Shown here piece after piece: positions 1-5,672 of a stretch of 5,672 bases of DNA; position 1 is the stretch's first letter; each line of letters starts with the position of its first letter. A program made the translations under genes and the position numbers. This stretch comes from Victivallales bacterium (GTDB lineage: Bacteria; Verrucomicrobiota; Lentisphaeria; Oligosphaerales; Lenti-02). Location: the NCBI GenBank assembly GCA_018648945.1, contig JABGQJ010000520.1:1-5672 (forward strand), given 5' to 3'. A model generated the notes under the pieces. It saw only the letters and a list, made by a program, of their open reading frames with translations, was not told the origin of the DNA and ran no database searches.

Positions 1-1
1 C

Positions 2-1177
2 GGCTCATTCACGTGGCACTACCAGGGGACAATCCGGGAGCGGCGGAGTATTGCCCTGCAAACGGCGCGGACGTTCTTCAGTCAGCTGGTGACGGAACGG
101 ACCTGGAACGCGCGACATGGCGGAGTCTACGTGCCCGTCGCCAAGGAAACGCAACCGAATCCATACCTGGACGACCCACTGCGAGACATCCGGATCAGCG
201 ACGACCTCGTGCTCACCAAGGTCAACCCTGCGTTTATGACCCGGCAGATTGGCGAGATCGCCAACGAGAAGGAGGGAGTCAGGTTCCGCATCACGAGCCT
301 GAACCCGATCCGTCCCGCCAACAAGGCGACGCCACGGGAGGAAGCCGCGCTCAGACTGTTCGAGTCCGGCACGCCCGAGGTCGGCAAGGACATCCGGGAG
401 GGGCAGCAAGACACCTTCTTCTACATGGCCCCCCTCGACACCACCCAAGCGTGCCTCCGCTGCCATGCCAAGCAGGGCTACAAGTTGGGGGATGTCCGCG
501 GCGGAATCAGTGTGACCATCCCCTTCGTTGCGCGCGTCCCCCTGCTCGCGATGAGCACGGGACACACGGGGATCGGCATCCTTGGTGTGCTGGGGATCCT
601 CTTCTTCGGTGGGCGGCTGAACCGGGCCTACGAGACAGCCAGAAAGCGGAGCGTGATCGACGCCCTCACGGGAATCCCGAACCGACGCGCCTTCATGGAT
701 CGCGTCGTCAGCGAACTCGGGCGCAGCCGCCGGGACCACTCCCCCCTGTCGGTCATCCTCGGCGACATCGACCATTTCAAGCTCTACAACGACAACCATG
801 GGCACCAGGCGGGGGATGAATGCCTCAAGCGCGTAGCCGACGCGATCCGCAGGGCGCTTCGACGCCCCGGTGATTTCTGCGCAAGATACGGGGGCGAGGA
901 GTTCGTCGTCATCTTGCCCCAGACGGGGGATGCCGGTGCCGCCCTGGTCGCCGAGACAATCCGCCAGAACATCCAGGCCCTCGGAGCTCCTCACGGGCAG
1001 TCGCCGACCGCAGACGTTGTCACCATCAGCCTCGGCGTCGCGAGTACTGAAGGGGAGTTTGACAGTGACCTCGAGCAGTTGATCCGGCGCGCGGACGCCG
1101 CCCTGTACCTGGCCAAGGAGCAGGGCCGCAACCAAGTGGTGTGCTCGCCATCCCAGCCACCCACTGCGACCGCCTGA
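2..1177 (+). CDS. Diguanylate cyclase with Tll0287-like (DUF3365) haem sensor domain, 5'-truncated
   Basis: Makes cyclic di-GMP from two GTP at the inner membrane. The reading frame is open from the left edge, so the N-terminus (probably a first membrane helix) lies outside; 391 residues are visible. A GTG at 89 is an internal codon, because the sensor homology runs through it. Residues about 25-175 resemble the Tll0287-like/DUF3365 sensor and carry CLRCH (C151, C154, H155), a c-type haem attachment motif, followed by the typical GGISVTIP end. A hydrophobic segment at about 178-203 is a membrane helix, which places the sensor in the periplasm. The GGDEF domain spans about 215-382: DALTGIPNRRAF, GDIDHFK, and GGEEF at 297-301, so it should be active. 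RPGD (R288, D291) five residues before GGEEF is an intact RxxD product-inhibition I-site. The ligand (redox state, NO, CO or O2) is unknown. The 96-base gap downstream suggests it is separate from the operon. Confidence 0.95.
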   Translation, partial: GSFTWHYQGTIRERRSIALQTARTFFSQLVTERTWNARHGGVYVPVAKETQPNPYLDDPLRDIRISDDLVLTKVNPAFMTRQIGEIANEKEGVRFRITSLNPIRPANKATPREEAALRLFESGTPEVGKDIREGQQDTFFYMAPLDTTQACLRCHAKQGYKLGDVRGGISVTIPFVARVPLLAMSTGHTGIGILGVLGILFFGGRLNRAYETARKRSVIDALTGIPNRRAFMDRVVSELGRSRRDHSPLSVILGDIDHFKLYNDNHGHQAGDECLKRVADAIRRALRRPGDFCARYGGEEFVVILPQTGDAGAALVAETIRQNIQALGAPHGQSPTADVVTISLGVASTEGEFDSDLEQLIRRADAALYLAKEQGRNQVVCSPSQPPTATA

Positions 1178-1243
1178 CGTGAACTGGGAACCAACCCGGC
1201 CCCCTGGTCAGACCGGGCTCGCGAAGCGACAGGGGCAGGCTAT

Positions 1244-1268
1244 GGTTCCGGGAGCGCAACCCGGAGTC
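1244..1268 (+). promoter_or_regulatory. Hairpin that buries the Shine-Dalgarno of the thioesterase gene
   Basis: TCCGGG at 1247-1252 pairs perfectly with CCCGGA at 1260-1265 around a seven-base loop (AGCGCAA). Two G-U pairs and a G-C pair extend the stem to 1244-1268. The only SD of the following gene, GGAG at 1263-1266, lies wholly in the 3' arm, seven bases before its ATG at 1274. The pairing is read directly from the sequence. A regulatory role in translation initiation is inferred, and chance pairing in GC-rich DNA is possible. Confidence 0.45.
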
Positions 1269-1273
1269 TCCCC

Positions 1274-1672
1274 ATGGATCTCTTCACGACCGTCAGGCCG
1301 GAGCATCTGAATCACTTCGGCAATCTCTTCGGTGGCCACTTGCTGCTCTGGGTGGACCAGTATGCCTGGCTGGCTGCGACCCGGGAACTGCCCGGCACCC
1401 GCTTGGTGACACGGGCCATGGACAAGGTGGTGTTCAGCCAAGGGGTGAAGGTGGGATCCATGCTGCGCTTTGCCGTGCAGCGGCAGGCCATCGGCACGAC
1501 CAGCGTGCAATACCGAGTGGATGTGTACGCCCAGGAGTCGGGGGCGTTCGAGGAGTACCCGGTGTTCGAGACGCAGATCACCTTTGTCTGCGTGGATGAG
1601 AACGGGAACAAACAACCAGTGCCACAGCCGGTGCGTTGCGTGCCATGTACCTGCGCCCGGGGCAAGCCATGA
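1274..1672 (+). CDS. Acyl-CoA thioesterase, hotdog fold (YciA/ACOT type)
   Basis: Predicted to hydrolyse an acyl-CoA to free acid and CoA in the cytoplasm. It has 132 residues, the normal single-hotdog length. The N-terminal block LNHFGNLFGG at 12-21 leads into the hotdog helix, with D28 in LWVDQ. N13 and D28 align with the Asn and Asp of the YciA consensus (TN..GDIFGG....MD). The second block, DKVVFSQGVKVGS at 50-62, matches the D-x-x-x-F-x-x-x-V-x-x-G part of the family. The FVCVDENGNKQPVP end at 104-117 matches the family's closing strand. The tail after 118 is Cys-rich (C122, C125, C127), with no clear meaning. ATG 1274 is chosen for GGAG at 1263-1266. Its TGA overlaps the next ATG, so it leads the operon. 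The acyl substrate cannot be told from sequence; medium or short chains are usual for the family. Confidence 0.92.
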   Translation: MDLFTTVRPEHLNHFGNLFGGHLLLWVDQYAWLAATRELPGTRLVTRAMDKVVFSQGVKVGSMLRFAVQRQAIGTTSVQYRVDVYAQESGAFEEYPVFETQITFVCVDENGNKQPVPQPVRCVPCTCARGKP

Positions 1673-3099
1673 GTGGCGCGTGCACCGTCCCCCGCCCCAT
1701 CCAGTTGGTGATCGATGACGTGGGCTGGCGCGAGGGCTGGGATGTGTCTGCCGACGGCGGCCCGTTCCGAGCCGGCGTGGACCGCCTGCTCGGACCGGCG
1801 GATTACGCGGCGGTGGCGGAGTTGGGTGCGGCTCTGGGGATTCGCCCGCAGTGCGCCATGGTGCTCTGCGAATGGGACCGGCGCAACGCCTGTGCCGATT
1901 ACCCGACTGCCACCTTCGAGGGCCGGAGTTGGGACAATCGCGAACGGCTCGGGCCGTGGCTGGACGAGACCGTCGCGGTGATCCGCGGGAACGGTGCGCA
2001 CTTCGAGTTCGCCCTCCATGGCGTGGGGCACGAACACTGGGAGAATGGCCAACGCACCCGGGCCGAGTGGCTCGGAGCCGGGGCGGAGGACCGTTGGTCC
2101 CCCGGCGTGTTGGCGGGGCATGCGGAGTGCTTCCGCCGACTCATGCGCCAGAACGGGCTGGGGGGAAAGGGCGGCGCGACGCGTCTACCCGTCAGCTTCG
2201 TCCCCTGTGCATTCCGCTACCTCTGGGACGAGGACGACGCAGAGTCGACCGGTGCCTTCATGGCCAGGCAGGGCGTGCGCTATGCCTCGACACCCTACTC
2301 CTCCTGCACCTTTGTGCAGGCTGACTTGCTGGCCGAAGATGGCGGCTTCGATCACGACCTCCTGGTCCTCGACCGGGGCAACTCCGGCATCTCCTACAAG
2401 CTCTACGACACCGTTCCGGCGGTGCCGACCCCAAATAGCATCTGCGGCATCCACTGGCCCAATCTCCTGCGTCCCGACCCGACCGAGAACGGGACGGCAG
2501 TGGCCCGTTGGGTGGACTACCTGGCCAGCCTTCGTGCCGACCCTGAAGTCATGCTCGCACGCACCATGCCGGAGACCGTTTCGCAGTGGTTCCACTGGCG
2601 CTTCGCCACGCTCTGTGAAGAGGACGACCAGTGGCAGCTGGATCTCGCCGGGATCCCCGCCAAGGCCTGGGATCTGGGGTTGATCCTGCCGGTGGTCGTG
2701 AAGCATGCGGCGGCCGCAGTGGCCCTGTCGGCAGACTGCGACGTCCTGGCCAGCTGGCGACGCGGGGACTGGGGCTTCACAGCCTTGCTCCCGCGCGATG
2801 GGCGGACCGGGACATTCCGCCTTGGCCCGGAGTCGGCGGCCGGCCGGCTGTTGGAGCCGGGCACGTGTGATCTCCTCGGCATGGCCAGGTATGGTTCGAT
2901 CGTTGCTCTGCGCCTTCGGGTGTACGGCACCCAGGAGATCGTCTGGAGCGGCAACAGCCCTGCCAGTCTCTCTCTCGCAGGCAGTGGGGCTCGTCTGGCC
3001 CAGGTGGAGACCATCGGCAACGAGGTGCGGATTCGCCTGGTCGGCGATCCCATTCACGGCAGTGAAAGCGAATTGGTTGTGATTGGAGGATCTCAGTAA
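1669..3099 (+). CDS. Polysaccharide-deacetylase-like protein with C-terminal extension, uncharacterised
   Basis: Function unproven; probably a metal-dependent deacetylase-like TIM-barrel enzyme of the glycoside hydrolase/deacetylase superfamily. It has 476 residues. VIDDVGW at 14-20 resembles CE4/NodB motif 1 (TFDDG), with D16 as candidate base and D17 as metal ligand. HGVGH at 117-121 resembles the HSxxH metal motif. H262 in GIHWPN could be the late catalytic His. The first two motifs are about 100 residues apart, wider than in classic NodB proteins, and VLCEWD at 65-70 is a further conserved-looking block. Residues about 340-476 look beta-rich and could be a beta-sandwich sugar-binding or accessory domain. 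There is no signal peptide, so it is probably cytoplasmic. ATG 1669 is chosen because it forms ATGA with the thioesterase stop. An in-frame TTG at 1636 is less likely. The SD is weak (GGGG at 1659-1662), so translation probably depends on coupling. The CDS is firm; the deacetylase role is moderate. Confidence 0.9.
   Translation: MSGACTVPRPIQLVIDDVGWREGWDVSADGGPFRAGVDRLLGPADYAAVAELGAALGIRPQCAMVLCEWDRRNACADYPTATFEGRSWDNRERLGPWLDETVAVIRGNGAHFEFALHGVGHEHWENGQRTRAEWLGAGAEDRWSPGVLAGHAECFRRLMRQNGLGGKGGATRLPVSFVPCAFRYLWDEDDAESTGAFMARQGVRYASTPYSSCTFVQADLLAEDGGFDHDLLVLDRGNSGISYKLYDTVPAVPTPNSICGIHWPNLLRPDPTENGTAVARWVDYLASLRADPEVMLARTMPETVSQWFHWRFATLCEEDDQWQLDLAGIPAKAWDLGLILPVVVKHAAAAVALSADCDVLASWRRGDWGFTALLPRDGRTGTFRLGPESAAGRLLEPGTCDLLGMARYGSIVALRLRVYGTQEIVWSGNSPASLSLAGSGARLAQVETIGNEVRIRLVGDPIHGSESELVVIGGSQ
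3085..3090 (+). promoter_or_regulatory. Strong Shine-Dalgarno inside the end of the deacetylase-like gene
   Basis: GGAGGA lies eight bases before the ATG at 3099 and is the best SD in the window. It sits in the last codons of the upstream gene, whose TAA shares its last A with this ATG. It fixes the start of the acetyltransferase. Confidence 0.85.
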
Positions 3100-3707
3100 T
3101 GCAGCCGCAATTGCGCATGTTCCGAGCCCATTTCGACGATCTCGCTCCGGTAGAATTACCGGATGGCTACAGACTGCGGACCTTCGAGCCCGGCGACGAG
3201 GCGGCCTGGGAAAAGGTCATCGGCATCAGCTTCGGGCGCGACCCGGGGCAGATCAGTTTCGCCAATTCCATGCTGAATCCGGGGTGTTTCCTACCCGAGC
3301 GAGTCTTCTTCGTCTGCTGCGGTGACGAGGCGGTGGCAACGGCGGCGGCGTACCTTCTTCCGCCGGACCTGATGCCGGACTGTGGCACGCTCCACTACGT
3401 CGGTGTCCTTCCCGGACACGCGGGCCGACGGCTCGGCGGGCTCGCCAGCCTGGCGGCACTGCATCGGTTTCGCGAGGAAGGGCTGGCCAGAGGCACGCTC
3501 TCGACCGACGATTTCCGCCTGCCTGCCGTGAAGACGTATCTGCGCCTCGGGTTCATCCCCATGTTGGTGGATGAGAACCAGCGCCAACGTTGGCGGGATG
3601 TCTTTGCCGCCTTGAGTCTGCCGGAGCTGAGCGAACGGTATGCGCCAATTCTCGACGGCACCATCTGGCAACCACCGGCCATTCCGCCGGTGGTAGCCGT
3701 CGAATAG
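3099..3707 (+). CDS. GNAT-family N-acetyltransferase
   Basis: Predicted to transfer an acetyl or other acyl group from CoA to an amine in the cytoplasm. It has 202 residues. The N-terminal GYRLRTFEPGDEAAW at 23-37 is a typical first strand and helix of the fold. FFVCCGDEAVATAAAY at 70-85 gives the central strands. LHYVGVLPGHAGRRLGG at 98-114 is motif A, the CoA pyrophosphate loop. TDDFRLPAVKTYLRLGF at 136-152 is motif B. The usual (Q/R)xxGx(G/A) loop is degenerate: A108 and R111 stand where Arg/Gln and Gly are expected, and only G113 is kept. The start is fixed by GGAGGA at 3085-3090 and the TAATG overlap with the upstream stop. The substrate is unknown; operon position suggests an amino sugar or a sugar-linked amine, which is inference. 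A strong stem-loop covers its last codons. Confidence 0.93.
   Translation: MQPQLRMFRAHFDDLAPVELPDGYRLRTFEPGDEAAWEKVIGISFGRDPGQISFANSMLNPGCFLPERVFFVCCGDEAVATAAAYLLPPDLMPDCGTLHYVGVLPGHAGRRLGGLASLAALHRFREEGLARGTLSTDDFRLPAVKTYLRLGFIPMLVDENQRQRWRDVFAALSLPELSERYAPILDGTIWQPPAIPPVVAVE
3666..3699 (+). promoter_or_regulatory. Long stem-loop across the 3' end of the acetyltransferase gene
   Basis: Nine perfect pairs join 3671-3679 (ACCACCGGC) to 3686-3694 (GCCGGTGGT) around a six-base loop (CATTCC). After one A-A mismatch, three more Watson-Crick pairs and a G-U extend the stem to 3666-3699. It is the most stable hairpin noticed in the window. It lies five bases before the acetyltransferase stop codon and 13 bases before the GH2 SD. 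No T-run follows, so a classic intrinsic terminator is unlikely. An mRNA-processing, stability or coupling element is possible. Confidence 0.5.
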
Positions 3708-3712
3708 TCCCA

Positions 3713-3716
3713 GGAG
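3713..3716 (+). promoter_or_regulatory. Shine-Dalgarno of the GH2 gene
   Basis: GGAG lies eight bases before ATG 3725 and eleven before the adjacent in-frame ATG 3728. This spacing favours 3725 as the start. It is the only SD in the 17-base gap after the acetyltransferase stop. Confidence 0.75.
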
Positions 3717-3724
3717 TACATGCG

Positions 3725-5413
3725 ATGATGGCTTTCCCCCACTTTCCCGCGCGCCAGGTCCATTGTCTGGATGGACTCTGGGATTTCGCCTACTTGGGCG
3801 ACGATATCGATCTGGATGCCCTGGATGTACGGGGGGTCGAATTCACCGAACGGATGCCGGTGCCCGGCTGCTTCGACGCGACCCCAGCCTACGCAGGTAG
3901 GCGCGGCACAGCCGTCTACCGCACCACCTTGCGCGTGGCGCCGGACACGCCCGGACTGCTCTCGATCGGGGCCCTTGGCATGTGGGCACGGATCTACGTG
4001 GATGGGCAGCCCATCTGCGAGCCCACACTGCCCTACTCCCAGATCGGGATCAGCATCCCGGCGGCCGATTTCTCCACCCGCGAGGTCCTCGTGGTCAGCG
4101 ACAATCGGTTCGACCGCGAGCGCATGCCGCTGCTGGAGCAGTTCTTCGACTTCTACGCCTATGGTGGCATCTTCCGCTCCGTCTACTGGCACGAACTGCC
4201 CGAATACGCGCTGGACCGAGTGGAGATCGTCACCACCGACCTGGCGGCAGGACGCATCCAGGCCGCCGTCCGCTTCCACGAGGAATTCTCCGACACCATC
4301 CGGGGGCGGGTGGCCATCGATGGCGGCGCGTTTGCCATGCTGGAACTCGCTGTGGACCGCGGCACGGCGGTCTTGGATCTAGTGATCCCCGAGCCCACTC
4401 CCTGGACGCCCCAAGCCCCCGCCCTGCACACGCTGGAGTTGCGTGTCGGCAAGGACGCCATCACCGAACGCTTCGGCCTGCGTACGGTCGGGATCAAGGA
4501 TGGTGCCGTCACGATCAACGGGGAACCGGTCAAGCTGCTCGGCTACTGCCGGCACGAGGCCCATCCGCAGTACGGACCAGCCCTGCCCCTCGACCAACTG
4601 GTCCAGGATCTGCAACTCCTGCGGGACCTGGGCTGCAACTTCGTCCGTGGCAGTCACTACCCGCAGGACCCCCGCTTCCTGGATCTATGCGACGAGTATG
4701 GGATGATCGTCTTCGAGGAGAGCATGGGCTGGGGTCAGAAGGTCGAGCATTTTACCGACCCCGCCTTCCAGGACCTCCAGATCATCCAGACCCAGGAGAT
4801 GGTCCGCAAGAGCTACAACCATCCCGCCATCGTCATGTGGGGATTCCTCAACGAGGGTGCGAGCAACGCGCCCGAGTCGCGCAAACTCTACGAGAAGCTC
4901 GCAGGCACCCTTCGCGCCTTTGACAACACCCGTTTGGTGACCTATGCCAGCAACCATCCCCTTGACGATCTCAACCTCGACCTGGTCGATGTGGTCAGCA
5001 TCAACTGCTACCCAGGCTGGTACGCCGCCGACCGCGAACTGGTGGCCCCGTCGGCCGAGATCGTGCCCACGCTCGACCGGATCCGGGCCTCCCTCGCCGA
5101 ACGTGGACTTGGCGACAAGCCATTCCTAGTGACCGAGATTGGTGCCGGGGCCATCTACGGCTGGCGTGATCCCCTGCGCGCCCACTGGTCCGAGGAATAC
5201 CAGGAGGAGTACCTGCGGGTGGTCTGCGAAGAGGTCGTGGCCAACGACGCCATTGCGGGCGTGGCACTCTGGCAGTTCTGCGACTGCCGCACCTACGCCA
5301 GCGCCCGCGCCCTCATGCGCCCCCGCGCCTTCAATAACAAGGGCACGCTGGACGAGTACCGCCGCCCCAAACTCGCCTACCGGATGGTCCGTTCCATCTT
5401 CCGGGGGGAATAG
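3725..5413 (+). CDS. Glycoside hydrolase family 2, beta-glucuronidase-like
   Basis: Retaining glycosidase expected to cleave beta-glucuronides to glucuronate and aglycone. It has 562 residues, close to the roughly 600 of E. coli GUS. The order is a sugar-binding jelly roll (about 10-160, with YRTTLRV and YGGIFRSVYW), an immunoglobulin-like domain (about 162-255) and a TIM barrel (about 260-562). RGSHYP at 308-313 matches the GH2 signature. N376-E377 in GFLNEG is the acid/base pair, and E471 in VTEIGA is the nucleophile. N537 and K539 in FNNKG match the GUS N-x-K motif that binds the glucuronate carboxylate, followed by the family-like YRRPK. CYPGWY at 428-433 and WSEEYQ at 488-493 also resemble GUS. 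There is no signal peptide, so it is cytoplasmic and needs imported substrate. The start is set by GGAG at 3713-3716. It is the last gene of the operon. A related exo-acting GH2 activity such as galacturonidase cannot be excluded. Confidence 0.95.
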   Translation: MMAFPHFPARQVHCLDGLWDFAYLGDDIDLDALDVRGVEFTERMPVPGCFDATPAYAGRRGTAVYRTTLRVAPDTPGLLSIGALGMWARIYVDGQPICEPTLPYSQIGISIPAADFSTREVLVVSDNRFDRERMPLLEQFFDFYAYGGIFRSVYWHELPEYALDRVEIVTTDLAAGRIQAAVRFHEEFSDTIRGRVAIDGGAFAMLELAVDRGTAVLDLVIPEPTPWTPQAPALHTLELRVGKDAITERFGLRTVGIKDGAVTINGEPVKLLGYCRHEAHPQYGPALPLDQLVQDLQLLRDLGCNFVRGSHYPQDPRFLDLCDEYGMIVFEESMGWGQKVEHFTDPAFQDLQIIQTQEMVRKSYNHPAIVMWGFLNEGASNAPESRKLYEKLAGTLRAFDNTRLVTYASNHPLDDLNLDLVDVVSINCYPGWYAADRELVAPSAEIVPTLDRIRASLAERGLGDKPFLVTEIGAGAIYGWRDPLRAHWSEEYQEEYLRVVCEEVVANDAIAGVALWQFCDCRTYASARALMRPRAFNNKGTLDEYRRPKLAYRMVRSIFRGE

Positions 5414-5453
5414 CCGGCACCCGTCCCCAGGCTTCCAACTGCATCACGCTCCC

Positions 5454-5504
5454 CAACCCCAAGCGGGGTTGCGTAGGGATCGCCTAACGGCCCCTACATG
5501 GGGC
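5454..5504. terminator. Hairpin cluster in the convergent gap, possible bidirectional terminator
   Basis: CAACCCC (5454-5460) pairs with GGGGTTG (5465-5471) over a four-base loop: seven perfect pairs. Directly after it, GTAGGG (5473-5478) pairs with CCCTAC (5492-5497), with GCC/GGC nested inside around a UAAC loop and a three-base bulge. An alternative small stem is GCCCC 5490-5494 with GGGGC 5500-5504. Both neighbouring genes end facing this gap, which is where a shared terminator is expected. Neither strand has a following T-run, so it does not fit the standard intrinsic model. Confidence 0.4.
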
Positions 5505-5535
5505 ACACCCATTGGTGACTGCGTCCCCAGTCCCC

Positions 5536-5672
5536 CTACTCCCGGAGAATGCGCGCAATGACCGGCGCCAGGGCGTCAGCCATCATGATGAAGCCAAGGT
5601 CGGTCGGGTGCGTGCCATCGACGGTGGCTTCGTGTGCCCACTTCTCCAGGAGTAGATCCTTGCCGTCCTGGA
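5536..5672 (-). CDS. SGNH/GDSL hydrolase, C-terminal fragment
   Basis: Esterase or acyl-hydrolase of the SGNH superfamily; only the last 44 residues before the TAG (complement of 5536-5538) are inside the window. The rest continues beyond the right edge on the minus strand. The fragment contains DGTHPTDLGF, the family's block V (DxxH), in which D18 and H21 of the visible part are the catalytic Asp and His. It ends with MMADALAPVIARIL, the usual closing amphipathic helix. The nucleophile Ser, Gly and Asn blocks and any signal peptide are not visible. It converges on the GH2 gene and is not in that operon, though an acyl-esterase fits a carbohydrate-processing neighbourhood such as deacetylation of a sugar. 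Too little is present to name a substrate. Confidence 0.85.
   Translation of the reverse strand, partial: QDGKDLLLEKWAHEATVDGTHPTDLGFIMMADALAPVIARILRE

Noticed and set aside
1059..1087. Perfect TTGACA (1059-1064) inside the cyclase gene as an operon promoter
   Set aside because: No -10-like sequence lies at 16-18 bases downstream; the region is GC-rich coding sequence, so the hexamer is probably chance.
5..1135. Long minus-strand open frame (376 codons) opposite the diguanylate cyclase
   Set aside because: The plus-strand frame has full sensor and GGDEF motifs; the antisense product shows no recognisable domain and is a high-GC shadow.
1195..1217. CCCGG/CCGGG pairing after the cyclase stop as a terminator
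   Set aside because: Only five pairs with a 13-base loop and no T-run; too weak to call.
1636..1668. Upstream TTG start for the deacetylase-like gene, adding 11 residues
   Set aside because: ATG 1669 gives the classic ATGA overlap with the thioesterase stop, and the extra residues add no recognisable domain.
2185..3057. Minus-strand open frame (290 codons) opposite the deacetylase-like gene
   Set aside because: No recognisable motif, and it opposes a well-supported operon gene with coupled starts and stops.
3590..3724. N-terminal extension of the GH2 gene by 45 codons
   Set aside because: It would overlap the acetyltransferase heavily, starts at a non-ATG codon, and ignores the well-placed GGAG before ATG 3725.
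3395..4279. Minus-strand open frame across the acetyltransferase/GH2 junction
   Set aside because: It spans two genes supported by motifs and SD sites and has no domain signature; a GC-driven shadow.
3982..4923. Plus-strand alternative frame of 313 codons inside the GH2 gene
   Set aside because: Arg/Pro/His-rich composition typical of an out-of-frame reading, while the GH2 frame carries all catalytic motifs.
5139..5561. Plus-strand open frame running over the GH2 end and the convergent gap
   Set aside because: Out of frame with the GH2 gene, low-complexity Pro/Ala/Arg-rich product, no SD and no domain.

Overview
This is a gene-dense, high-GC bacterial window. Bacterial character is shown by Shine-Dalgarno (SD) sequences, stop/start overlaps between genes and GGDEF signalling. 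A c-type haem sensor next to a glycan-degradation operon suggests a free-living or sediment/soil Gram-negative heterotroph. The gene mix is reminiscent of saccharolytic lineages such as Planctomycetota, Lentisphaerota or Armatimonadota, but nothing here fixes the taxon and that placement is a weak inference.

Layout. Positions 2-1177 (+) hold the 3' part of a membrane diguanylate cyclase with a Tll0287-like (DUF3365) sensor domain, a CxxCH haem motif, one visible transmembrane segment and an intact GGEEF domain. After a 96-base gap come four tightly packed genes on the same strand. They are a hotdog-fold acyl-CoA thioesterase (1274-1672), a polysaccharide-deacetylase-like protein of an uncharacterised type (1669-3099), a GNAT acetyltransferase (3099-3707) and a GH2 beta-glucuronidase-like glycosidase (3725-5413). 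The junctions are ATGA, TAATG and a 17-base gap, so this is almost certainly one translationally coupled operon. A 122-base convergent gap (5414-5535) with stacked hairpins follows. The window ends in the C-terminal end of a minus-strand SGNH/GDSL hydrolase (5536-5672).

How the genes may work together. The GH2 enzyme keeps the catalytic Asn-Glu and Glu residues and the N-x-K motif that reads the glucuronate carboxylate, so a glucuronide is the best substrate guess. The other three operon genes all have acyl-group chemistry: hydrolysis of acyl-CoA, probable removal of an acyl group from a sugar, and transfer of an acyl group from CoA. None shows a signal peptide. A cytoplasmic route that trims and deacylates an imported, acylated uronic-acid-containing oligosaccharide is a reasonable hypothesis, but it is inferred from content and gene order only.

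Beyond the genes, three RNA-level structures stand out. One is a hairpin that buries the SD of the first operon gene, one is a long near-perfect stem at the end of the acetyltransferase gene just before the GH2 start, and one is a hairpin pair in the convergent gap. No RNA genes, insertion sequences, CRISPR arrays or long repeats were seen. No non-coding stretch exceeds 300 bases.
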